Origin: ATX-6F1 sp943369485
GTDB lineage: Bacteria; Cyanobacteriota; Cyanobacteriia; PCC-6307; Cyanobiaceae
Assembly: GCA_943369485.1 (NCBI GenBank)
Contig: CALRNH020000003.1
Coordinates: forward strand, 124,001 to 188,000
Direction of reading: 5' to 3'
DNA length: 64,000 nucleotides
Made by a program: the position numbers and the translations under genes. The notes beneath the pieces were generated by a model that saw only the letters and a program-made list of their open reading frames with translations, ran no database searches and had not been told where the DNA came from. The stretch's first letter is position 1. Every line of letters starts with the position of its first letter. Shown in pieces: positions 1 through 6,688 of the stretch.

Positions 1-633
1 GCTCAGCAGGGCCCCCTCCAGTTGGGCCCCCTCCAGCTGGGCACCACCCAGCTGGGTATCGCGCAGATCGCAACCCCTGAGGTCGGACTCGCGCAGGTCG
101 GCATCGCGCAGGTTGGAGCCATAGAGGCACGCCCCCTGGAACACCGCGGCCCGCAGCTGAGCCCCCTCCAGGCTGGCGAAGCTGAGATCAGCGCCGCGGA
201 AATCCGCTCCCCCCAGGTCGGTGTGCTGATCGAGGCCCGAGCGGAAATCGGCCTCCACCAGGCGGCTGTCGCGCCAGCGGCTGCCGGCCGCCACCACCCC
301 CCGCAGGCAGCAACGGTGCAGCAGGGCCCGCTCGAAGTCGGCCCCCTGCAGGCGGGAGCCGGAAAGGTCGGCTTCGTGCCATGAGGAGCACGCTGCCCGC
401 AGGTTCGAGAGGTCGGCGCCCCAGATCAGGGCCTGCTGGAAGCTGGCGCCACAGACGTTCGCGCCACTGAGGTTGGTGTGGCCGAAGCGGGATTCCTTGA
501 AGCAGCCACCACTGAGATCGCATTGGGAAAGATCCAGCTCACCGCCATCAACGTCGTTCAGCTGCAGGCCCGGGAAGGCCCGTTGCCCGGCCGCGAGGGC
601 TTCGCGCAGCGCTTCGATCGTGGAGGGTGTCAT
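1..633 (-). CDS. Pentapeptide-repeat protein (3' end off window)
   Basis: The minus-strand frame opens with ATG at 633 and stays open for 211 codons to the window edge, so the C-terminus is missing. After about 30 residues the translation becomes a run of A(D/N)Lxx-type pentapeptides (for example GADFR GADLS FASLE, and later NLRDA DLRES DLRGC), which fold as a right-handed quadrilateral beta-helix. At DNA level this appears as 15-bp quasi-repeats near the left edge. There is no signal peptide or enzymatic domain. The ATG directly follows the TAG stop of the ArsR-type gene (no spacer), so the two are probably co-transcribed and translationally coupled. The biochemical role of most cyanobacterial pentapeptide proteins is unknown; a partner or shield role for the regulator is only a guess. 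Confidence 0.85.
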   Translation of the reverse strand, partial: MTPSTIEALREALAAGQRAFPGLQLNDVDGGELDLSQCDLSGGCFKESRFGHTNLSGANVCGASFQQALIWGADLSNLRAACSSWHEADLSGSRLQGADFERALLHRCCLRGVVAAGSRWRDSRLVEADFRSGLDQHTDLGGADFRGADLSFASLEGAQLRAAVFQGACLYGSNLRDADLRESDLRGCDLRDTQLGGAQLEGAQLEGALLS

Positions 634-939
634 CTAGATCGAAGCGGCCAGGGCCTTGATCTTCTGGCGGCGGGAGGCCAGCAGCAGTTTCTCGGCCTGT
701 TGCATCAGTTTGAACACCCCCTTGTCGATCACTTCGTAATACACCAGGCTTCCTTCGGGCCGGCGGCGCACCACCCCGGCGATGGTGAGCAGCTTCAGGT
801 GCTTGGAGACCAGCGCCTGGCTGAGTCCCGTGCGTTCCACGACGGCGGTGACGTTGATCGCGCCACCGCGCAGGGCCTCGAGCACCGCCAGCCGGTTCGG
901 CTCGGAGAACACCTTGAAGTAGTCGGCGAGCGCCTCCAT
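634..939 (-). CDS. ArsR/SmtB-family transcriptional regulator lacking metal-site residues
   Basis: This 101-residue winged-helix protein begins MEALADYFKVFSEP. It has the ArsR layout: FSEPNRLAVLEAL, a recognition-helix region LSQALVSKHLKLL, and a wing ending in GSLVYYEV. ATG at 939 fits the usual family length, although the frame is open further upstream. The protein contains no cysteine, so the alpha3 CxC arsenic/cadmium site is absent. The C-terminal helix also lacks the Asp/His set of the alpha5 zinc site. A metal sensor of the classical type is therefore unlikely and the signal is unknown. It heads a two-gene minus-strand unit with the pentapeptide protein and is divergent from the hemerythrin-acsF operon, which makes it the natural candidate local regulator. 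Confidence 0.88.
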   Translation of the reverse strand: MEALADYFKVFSEPNRLAVLEALRGGAINVTAVVERTGLSQALVSKHLKLLTIAGVVRRRPEGSLVYYEVIDKGVFKLMQQAEKLLLASRRQKIKALAASI

Positions 940-1186
940 GGTGCGGGTCGGTGAGGGGGCGGGGTGGTGGGCGCCATCCGGCTGGCGAGGCGACCCGTGG
1001 AGCCCGAATCTAAGCCGAGGGCTCTGCATGCGGCTGAGCTGTGACGGGGGTGCGGTATCACGTTGTCGGCATGGGCTCCTGGCACGGAAGGACCACTGCC
1101 GCCAGGGTGCTCGGGTGTTCCAGCCAGAGCGACCAGGCCGGATCTGTGAATCCACAATCGCTCCAGCACCCTGAGCCAGTAGTATC

Positions 1187-1206
1187 ACGATGTTGTTATG
1201 TCGTTG
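1187..1206. promoter_or_regulatory. Shared 20-bp motif, copy A (candidate operator)
   Basis: ACGATGTTGTTATGTCGTTG lies just before the hemerythrin gene. It matches the copy at 5845-5864 at 16 of 20 positions, and the mismatches fall at symmetric positions (6, 7 and 14, 15). It contains the inverted repeat ACGA-N10-TCGT. A TAGTAT hexamer at 1180-1185 could be a -10 element. The ArsR-type protein is the obvious candidate binder; this is inference. Confidence 0.45.
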
Positions 1207-1210
1207 ATTG

Positions 1211-1699
1211 ATGGTCGCTGCACTGCTGGCGCCCCGGGCGCCGGATCGTCCCTTGCAGGCCTTCCGCTGGCCCCGGCTGTGGTCCGAGCGCCGCCCACTG
1301 CTGGAGCGTCAGCACGATCGCCTCGAAGCCCAGCTCGAGCGTCTGATCGAGCGGCACTGCGACGGTCGCGTCGAGCTCGATCCAGCCGAAGCAAGCCAGG
1401 AGTGGTGCGAAGGCACCCTGCTGCTGCGTCGGCTGAGCCAGCACCTCCGGCTTGAGGAGCGCTGGTTGGTTCAAGCCAGTGCCTTTTGCGGCGGTCACCG
1501 CGCCAGTCACCGCCAGGCGGCCGAGCGGGCGGTCGAGGCCTTTCGCGTCGGAGGACACCTGCGCCTGGCGCGGCTGCAGTGGCTGATGGACATCCAGGAG
1601 TGGTTCGATCACCACCGCCTGGGGGCTGATGCCATCGCCTACGCCCGTGCCGATCGGAACAGCGTGGAGATCGGCAGCGATCAGTCAGCCAGCGACTGA
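1211..1699 (+). CDS. Hemerythrin-like non-heme diiron protein
   Basis: This small protein (162 residues from ATG 1211) carries the full set of hemerythrin ligands in order: QHDRL in helix A, LSQHLRLEERWL (H and E) in helix B, HRASH in helix C, and WFDHHRLGAD (H and D) in helix D. Hemerythrins bind O2 reversibly at a diiron site and act in oxygen storage, sensing or delivery to diiron enzymes. The next two genes encode an O2-dependent diiron cyclase and a desaturase, and an aldehyde deformylating oxygenase homologue follows, so delivery or sensing of O2 is a plausible role. The start is uncertain. The shared motif at 1187-1206 lies against ATG 1211, and an in-frame TTG at 1253 would give an N-terminus (QAFRW) more like the family. 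Confidence 0.8.
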   Translation: MVAALLAPRAPDRPLQAFRWPRLWSERRPLLERQHDRLEAQLERLIERHCDGRVELDPAEASQEWCEGTLLLRRLSQHLRLEERWLVQASAFCGGHRASHRQAAERAVEAFRVGGHLRLARLQWLMDIQEWFDHHRLGADAIAYARADRNSVEIGSDQSASD

Positions 1700-1754
1700 A
1701 GCTCAAGCATTCCGTCTGCCAGCCCATTCCCCATCCACTCCAATCCCGAGCGCC

Positions 1755-2774
1755 ATGACCACCTCCGCTCCCCACCTGCGCGAAGACCTGCTCACTCCGC
1801 GCTTCTACACCACCGAGATCGAGAAGGCGGCTCGCACCGATGTGGAGCTCCAGAGGCCGGCCTTCGAGGCGATGCTCGCCGAGATGGAGGCCGACTACAA
1901 CCGCGATCACTTCGATCGTCGTGTGCCCCTCGACCGCCTGCGCGACCTCTCTCCCGAGGAGAAGGACGCCTACGAGAGCTACCTGGTGCGCTCCTGTGTG
2001 TCGGAGTTCTCAGGCTTTCTGCTGTTCAAGGAGCTCTCCCGTCGGCTCTTTCAGGAGGGACGTGCCGAGCTGGGCCGCCTGTTCCAGCTGATGGCCCGCG
2101 ATGAGGCCCGCCACGCCGGTTTCCTCAACCGTGCCCTGGTGGCCGAGGGCATCCAGCTGGATCTGCCGAGCCTCAGCACCCGCCGACCGATCACCTGGTT
2201 CCCTCTCAACTGGGTGCTGTATTCCGTCTTCCTCTCGGAGAAGATCGGCTATTGGCGCTACATCCTGATCGATCGCCACCTCAAGGCCCACCCCGGTCAC
2301 CACATCGCCCCCCTGTTCGATTTCTTCGAGCCCTGGTGCCAGGACGAAAACCGCCATGGCGACATCTTCAACATGCTGATCCGCTGCTGGCCCAGCCTGC
2401 GACAGGGCCTCAGGGGCAAGTTGCTCAGCCGATTCTTCCTGTGGTCGGTGTTTCTCACCCACAGCCTCACCGTGGCCGAGCGGCACGATTTCTATGAACT
2501 GCTGGGCATGGATGCCAGCCGCTTCGATGCCGAGGTGATGCGGCAGACCAACCGCACCGCCCGCCGGGCCTTTCCCTGGGTGTTCAACCTGGATTCAAGC
2601 GACTACTTCCAGCTCCGCGACCAGATCGTGGCGACGTTTCTGGAGATCAAGGCGGCCAGGCAGCAGCCGGCAAGCCTGCTGAAGCCCTTGCAGCAGCTGG
2701 GCCGCAGGGTGCAATTTGCTGGCCTGCTGGCCCGGCAGTTTCTCCAGCCGATGGTGATCGCGGAGGCCGCATGA
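1755..2774 (+). CDS. acsF: Aerobic Mg-protoporphyrin IX monomethyl ester (oxidative) cyclase
   Basis: This 339-residue soluble diiron oxygenase forms the isocyclic E ring in chlorophyll synthesis, converting Mg-protoporphyrin IX monomethyl ester to protochlorophyllide with O2. Recognition rests on the N-terminus LLTPRFYTTE, the diiron motif ARDEARHAGFLN, and the downstream segments SEKIGYWRYI and DENRHGD. Length is close to the usual 340-360 residues. ATG at 1755 is the first methionine before the conserved region. It follows the hemerythrin-like gene by 55 bp and its stop overlaps the desaturase start (ATGA). Many cyanobacteria have two isoforms, one induced at low oxygen with heme oxygenase 2 and HemN. 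The neighbours here suggest the low-oxygen type (ChlAII), but the sequence alone does not settle which. Confidence 0.93.
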   Translation: MTTSAPHLREDLLTPRFYTTEIEKAARTDVELQRPAFEAMLAEMEADYNRDHFDRRVPLDRLRDLSPEEKDAYESYLVRSCVSEFSGFLLFKELSRRLFQEGRAELGRLFQLMARDEARHAGFLNRALVAEGIQLDLPSLSTRRPITWFPLNWVLYSVFLSEKIGYWRYILIDRHLKAHPGHHIAPLFDFFEPWCQDENRHGDIFNMLIRCWPSLRQGLRGKLLSRFFLWSVFLTHSLTVAERHDFYELLGMDASRFDAEVMRQTNRTARRAFPWVFNLDSSDYFQLRDQIVATFLEIKAARQQPASLLKPLQQLGRRVQFAGLLARQFLQPMVIAEAA

Positions 2775-3661
2775 GTGTCGGCTTTGCGCCCATGAGGATC
2801 CAGCCGGTGGTGCCTGAGCGTCTGCGCACCAGCTGGGCCACGGTGGGCTTCATGCTGGTGCTTCATCTGCTGGCCCTGGTGGCGCTGTTGCCGCGCTTCT
2901 GGAGCCCGCTGGCGCTGGTTGTGTTGCTGGTGCTCTATTGGCTGACCGCCTGCATCGGGGTGACCCTCGGTTATCACCGGATGCTCGCCCACCGCTCCTT
3001 TCGGGTGTCGCCGTGGTTGGAGGCACTGATCGTCACCTGCGGCACCTTGAGTTGCCAGCATGGTCCGATTGCATGGGCGGGTCTGCACCGCCACCACCAC
3101 CTCCACTCCGATGATCCGGCCGACCACCACAACAGCCATCTGGGCTTCTGGTGGAGCCACTTCGGCTGGATGCTCAAGGAGGTGCCGGCCAAGGCCCATG
3201 TAGCGCGGCTCACCCCCGATCTCCAGCCCAACCGCTACTACCGCTGGCTTGATCGGAACTTCCTTCTGCTGCAGATCCCCTTGGCCGCCTTCCTGTGGTG
3301 GCTGGGCTCGGTCACGGGCGCCGGTGGGCTGGCCCTGGTGCTCTGGGGCATTCCCCTGCGACTGATGATCGTCTACCACTTCACCTGGATGGTGAATTCG
3401 GCCACCCACCGCTGGGGGTACGTCAGTTACCCGAGCGGTGATAACTCCCGCAACAACTGGTGGGTGGCCCTGGTCACCTTCGGCGAGGGTTGGCATAACA
3501 ACCACCATGCCTACCCCAGCAGCGCGCGCATGGGATTTCGTTGGTGGGAGCTGGATCCCACCTGGTGGCACATTGCCGCCCTGCGTCGCCTTGGCCTGGC
3601 ACGCCACATCCGTTTGGCCCCCATGCTTCAGCCGTCGTTTCATCGCCCGCTTTCACCATGA
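2771..3661 (+). CDS. desC: Acyl-lipid (delta-9 type) fatty-acid desaturase
   Basis: This is an integral-membrane diiron desaturase of 296 residues. It has the three histidine boxes: HRMLAH (about residues 69-74), HRHHH (106-110) and, near residue 246, HNNHH. Four hydrophobic segments flank them. Enzymes of this class use O2 and ferredoxin to introduce a double bond into membrane lipid acyl chains; delta-9 specificity is inferred from overall resemblance to DesC. The start ATG overlaps the acsF stop in an ATGA, and its own stop overlaps the next start the same way, so acsF, this gene and the glycosyltransferase are translationally coupled. Co-expression of two O2-dependent diiron enzymes with a hemerythrin is notable. 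It could be a paralogue of a housekeeping desaturase elsewhere. Confidence 0.9.
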   Translation: MSVGFAPMRIQPVVPERLRTSWATVGFMLVLHLLALVALLPRFWSPLALVVLLVLYWLTACIGVTLGYHRMLAHRSFRVSPWLEALIVTCGTLSCQHGPIAWAGLHRHHHLHSDDPADHHNSHLGFWWSHFGWMLKEVPAKAHVARLTPDLQPNRYYRWLDRNFLLLQIPLAAFLWWLGSVTGAGGLALVLWGIPLRLMIVYHFTWMVNSATHRWGYVSYPSGDNSRNNWWVALVTFGEGWHNNHHAYPSSARMGFRWWELDPTWWHIAALRRLGLARHIRLAPMLQPSFHRPLSP

Positions 3662-4401
3662 CCGAGTTCCATGGGGCTGCGTTGAGCGCCGGCACCCCCC
3701 GTGTGTTCATCGGCTATGACCCCCGAGAACGGGTGGCGGTGAACGTTCTTGCGGACTCGATTCAGGAGTCGTCATCGGTGCCGGTGCTGATCGGCCAGGT
3801 GCGCCAGGAGCAACTCCTGGGGGTGTACGAGCGGCCCCACCACAGCAAACAGAGCACGGCCTTTTCGTTCAGCCGCTTTCTTGTTCCCTGGTTGAACGGC
3901 TTTCAGGGTTGGGCGTTGTTCATCGATGCGGACATGCTTTGCCTGGGCGACGTAGCCGAGTTATGGGCACTGCGGGACGAGCGCTTCGCTGTTCAGGTGG
4001 TGAAGCATCAGCATGTCTGCGATGAGGGTGTCAAGTTTCAGGGCATGCCACAGACCCCCTACGCGCGCAAGAACTGGTCGTCGGTGATGTTGTTCAACTG
4101 CTCCCGTTGCACCGCCCTCACCCCAGACTTCGTCAACACCGCAACGGGGCTGGAGCTCCACCAGTTTCGCTGGCTGGCCGATGAGGCCATCGGCGAGCTG
4201 CCGCCCGAGTGGAACGTGCTCGTCGGGGTTCAGCCCTTGCCGCAGACGCCCAAGGTGCTCCATTACACCCTCGGCGGTCCCTGGTTCGACGATTGCCTCG
4301 AGATGGCCGAATCCGGCCGTTGGAATGACGCCCGCTCGGCGATGAACGATCCCATCGCAACCCAGCCGCGGCTGCCCAACCCAAGCCCCTCGAAACCTTG
4401 A
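3658..4401 (+). CDS. Glycosyltransferase, GT8-like fold
   Basis: This 247-residue protein has an N-terminal nucleotide-binding beta strand (RVFIGYDPRE) and an acidic metal-binding motif in LFIDADMLCLGDV, the DxD position of retaining GT-A/GT8 glycosyltransferases. A later segment, VLHYTLGGPWF, resembles the C-terminal H-x-GxxKPW region of that family. No signal peptide or membrane helix is visible, so the enzyme is probably cytosolic or peripheral; donor and acceptor are unknown. The ATG at 3658 overlaps the desaturase stop (ATGA), so it is the last gene of the coupled run. Pairing with a lipid desaturase makes a glycolipid or envelope role conceivable, but nothing in the sequence proves it. 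Confidence 0.75.
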   Translation: MTEFHGAALSAGTPRVFIGYDPRERVAVNVLADSIQESSSVPVLIGQVRQEQLLGVYERPHHSKQSTAFSFSRFLVPWLNGFQGWALFIDADMLCLGDVAELWALRDERFAVQVVKHQHVCDEGVKFQGMPQTPYARKNWSSVMLFNCSRCTALTPDFVNTATGLELHQFRWLADEAIGELPPEWNVLVGVQPLPQTPKVLHYTLGGPWFDDCLEMAESGRWNDARSAMNDPIATQPRLPNPSPSKP

Positions 4402-4482
4402 ACTCCAGCCGCGCGCTCGTCTCCTCCCCTTGGAACCCGGCGCCAGAACTTGACTCCCAAGCCCCTCTGCTGATAGGTGCGC

Positions 4483-5238
4483 ATGTCGAACGCCTCGTCA
4501 TCCTTGCCGCTCAAAGCAGCAGGAAACCGGCCTGATGTCACCCGTGCTTCCTACTTGGACGCCTACAGCCGCATCAACGCTGTGGTGATTGTGGGTGAGG
4601 CCCTGGCCTACCGCCATTTCCGGCTGCTTGCCAAAGCCATCCCGACTGACGGTCCCCTGCTCGAGGGTTTGGCGGCGATGGAACTGAGCCATTCCCGCGA
4701 CTTCCTGGGCTGCGGCGCCAACCTGGGAGTCAAGCCAGATACGGCCTTTGCCCGAGAGCTGTTCGAGCCCCTGCACGCGCTGTTCCAGCAGGCCCGCCAA
4801 CGGGCGGATCTGGTGGGCATGGTCGTGATCCAATGCCTGATCGTTGAGTGCTTCGCGGTAGCGGCCTACCGTCAGTACCTGCCCGTGGCCGATCCCTACG
4901 CCGCGCCGATCACCGAGCGGGTGATGGCCGATGAGGATGAGCACCTTGACTATGGCGAGACCTGGCTGCGTCCCCGTTTGGCGACCGTTTCCGGCGCAGT
5001 CGCTGCTTGGTGCCTTCAGGCCCTGCCGATTGTGTTCGGGATGCTGGCGCCCCTGCGTGGGGACCTGATCAGCCTGGGCATGGATCCGTCGGAGCTGACG
5101 GCGGAGTTCTCTGTTCTCCTTCAGGGGGCCATGGAGCGCATCGGTTTCAGCGTCACCCAGTCCCGGCAAGTGCTGGCCCAGGCCGCCAGCCGTCTCCTGG
5201 CTGCGTCGTCCCAGCAGCTCGCAACCGAGCGGGCGTGA
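4483..5238 (+). CDS. Aldehyde deformylating oxygenase (ADO) homologue
   Basis: ADO is the ferritin-like diiron enzyme that turns fatty aldehydes into alkanes plus formate, using O2. The 251-residue protein aligns over its whole length: SYLDAYSRINAVVI, E39, the pair MELSH (E67/H70), the stretch CGANLGV, IVECF (Glu near 122) and DEDEHLDYGE (Glu/His near 151/154). All six diiron ligands appear present. Several normally conserved positions differ (for example R-H-F where ADO has N-Y), so specificity may be altered. The usual partner, acyl-ACP reductase, is not adjacent; instead it sits downstream of acsF, the desaturase and a glycosyltransferase. An in-frame GTG at 4477 is an alternative start; ATG 4483 has a nearby AGG. 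It may be a second ADO paralogue. Confidence 0.85.
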   Translation: MSNASSSLPLKAAGNRPDVTRASYLDAYSRINAVVIVGEALAYRHFRLLAKAIPTDGPLLEGLAAMELSHSRDFLGCGANLGVKPDTAFARELFEPLHALFQQARQRADLVGMVVIQCLIVECFAVAAYRQYLPVADPYAAPITERVMADEDEHLDYGETWLRPRLATVSGAVAAWCLQALPIVFGMLAPLRGDLISLGMDPSELTAEFSVLLQGAMERIGFSVTQSRQVLAQAASRLLAASSQQLATERA

Positions 5239-5430
5239 TCAACGGAGTGCGATCCGTTTCAGGGGGGTTGGGGTGGATCGGTTTCAGAAGGCCCCAGCCC
5301 GGACCAGTGCCGGCACTGGCGGCCGCCATACCCAGGCCCAGTTCAAGCAGAGAGCTGTAGGGCTGCTGGATGGCCTGCAAGGCTGAGACCGCTGGACGTC
5401 ATTCCTGCGGGGGCTTCGGACGGGGAGTGG

Positions 5431-5799
5431 TCAGACGAAGGCAGCACGGTCCAGGCGGGCCTCAGGAGCGGCCGGAGGCAGATGGCTGGCCCAGCCTTCC
5501 AGCTGATCGGCTGTGGTGACCATCGTCTGCTCGATGCCCCCGAAGCGCAGTTGCAACCAGGTGATCACGCCAGCATCGTCGCAGGCGACCCCCTCCTGCA
5601 ACGGCTCACCACTCTCCAGGCCGGCGTTGGCGATGGCGATGGGTTTGAGGTACCAGAGCTGGCTGAGCCCCGGGTGTTCGCCTCGCTCCTTGAACAGTTC
5701 CAGTAGCTGACCATCGCCGCTCAGCTGGCCCAGGGGTGCCAGCAGCAGATGGAGTTCCTGGAAGCCGAGCGGGGCAGGGGCAAAGGGTAGGGAAACCAT
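5431..5799 (-). CDS. Conserved-looking hypothetical protein
   Basis: This 122-residue soluble protein (start MVSLPFAPAPLGFQELHLL) has no motif I recognise. Features visible are an LLAPLGQL segment, a central LWYLKPIAIANAGLE stretch and GGIEQTMVTTADQL near the C-terminus. An alternative ATG lies at 5826. It is transcribed divergently from the heme oxygenase gene, and the intervening region holds the shared motif copy B, so both may be under the same control. Codon usage and composition match its neighbours. Function unknown. Confidence 0.6.
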   Translation of the reverse strand: MVSLPFAPAPLGFQELHLLLAPLGQLSGDGQLLELFKERGEHPGLSQLWYLKPIAIANAGLESGEPLQEGVACDDAGVITWLQLRFGGIEQTMVTTADQLEGWASHLPPAAPEARLDRAAFV

Positions 5800-5844
5800 G
5801 GGGGATGACGTTGCGCCGTTTGGCAACGTCGTAACTGTGACACA

Positions 5845-5864
5845 ACGATAGTGTTATAGCGTTG
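5845..5864. promoter_or_regulatory. Shared 20-bp motif, copy B (candidate operator)
   Basis: ACGATAGTGTTATAGCGTTG lies about 50 bp before the heme oxygenase ATG, between divergent genes. It is 16/20 identical to copy A at 1187-1206. With flanking bases it forms the imperfect palindrome AACG-N-TA-N6-TA-N-CGTT, as expected for a dimeric winged-helix regulator. TTATAG within it could double as a -10 box, giving repression by occlusion. Regulator identity is inferred. Confidence 0.45.
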
Positions 5865-5914
5865 GCTTGGATGAGTTGGCAGGACTCCTCCTTCACCTAT
5901 CGGCACGGTTCGCC

Positions 5915-6625
5915 ATGACAACCAGCATCCCCGAAGCGATCTCCAGCCATGCCCATGGCGCTGAGGCCGTTGTGCGCAAGGGTTTCGGCCCCCGGGTGCG
6001 CAAGCTCCACGCGCGCATCGGCGCCGCCCACCGCAAGACGGAAAGCATGGTCTTCTCCCGAGCGCTGCTGGAGGGCCAGGTGTCGCCGCTTCAGCTGGCG
6101 GCGCTGATCCGCACCCTGGCCCCTGCCTATGCCCTGATCGAGGAGCGGGGCCCTGATCTGGCCTGCGCCCTTGGGGCCACCGATCTGCCCTGGACGGCGC
6201 TGCGCCGCTCCGCGGCCCTGGCGGCCGACCAGAAAGCCCTGGCCTCCCTTCCCGCCACCCCCGCCTCGGCCGCCGCCCGCGGCTGGCTGGAGCGGCTCGC
6301 CACCTTGGCCCAGGAGGCCCCCCATCGCTTCTTGGCCCACGTGTATGTGCGTTACGGCGGCGATCTCTCCGGCGGCCAGCAGCTGGCGGAGCAGGCCAAT
6401 GGAATCCTGACGGCCCATGACCTGAAGTCTCTGCAGTTCTGGCGCTTCGAGCAGCCCGTGGCTGATCTCAAGGTCGCCTTCCACGACGCCTATGAGCAGT
6501 TGGAGCTCAGTGAGGCCGAGGAGGAGGAACTGCTCGAGGAGGCCGAGACCGCCTTCCTGGCCACCCAGGCCCTGCTGGCAGAACTGGCGGAATTGTCGGA
6601 ACTGGAGCCCGCGCTGGTCGGCTGA
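5915..6625 (+). CDS. ho: Heme oxygenase (biliverdin-producing)
   Basis: This is a ferredoxin-dependent heme oxygenase of 236 residues that opens heme to biliverdin, CO and iron, the first step to phycobilins. The proximal histidine is H39 in GAAHRKTES, and the distal-helix signature is YVRYGGDLSGGQQL. Length is typical (about 230-240). The C-terminus is acidic (EAEEEELLEEAE). It precedes hemN on the same strand by 63 bp; with acsF upstream this recalls the chlAII-ho2-hemN set that Synechocystis induces under micro-oxic conditions through the MarR-type activator ChlR. Here no MarR gene is present and an ArsR-type gene sits nearby. Assignment as the low-oxygen isoform (HO2) is contextual. Confidence 0.93.
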   Translation: MTTSIPEAISSHAHGAEAVVRKGFGPRVRKLHARIGAAHRKTESMVFSRALLEGQVSPLQLAALIRTLAPAYALIEERGPDLACALGATDLPWTALRRSAALAADQKALASLPATPASAAARGWLERLATLAQEAPHRFLAHVYVRYGGDLSGGQQLAEQANGILTAHDLKSLQFWRFEQPVADLKVAFHDAYEQLELSEAEEEELLEEAETAFLATQALLAELAELSELEPALVG

Positions 6626-6688
6626 GCCCGCCACCGTTGCGGTTCCTGTCCCATCCCCCCTCTTTCAGCCCCACTCCGTCCGTTTCCC

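Noticed and set aside
1..140. 15-bp quasi-repeats resembling a direct-repeat array
   Set aside because: They are codons of pentapeptide repeats on the minus strand; no spacers, so not CRISPR.
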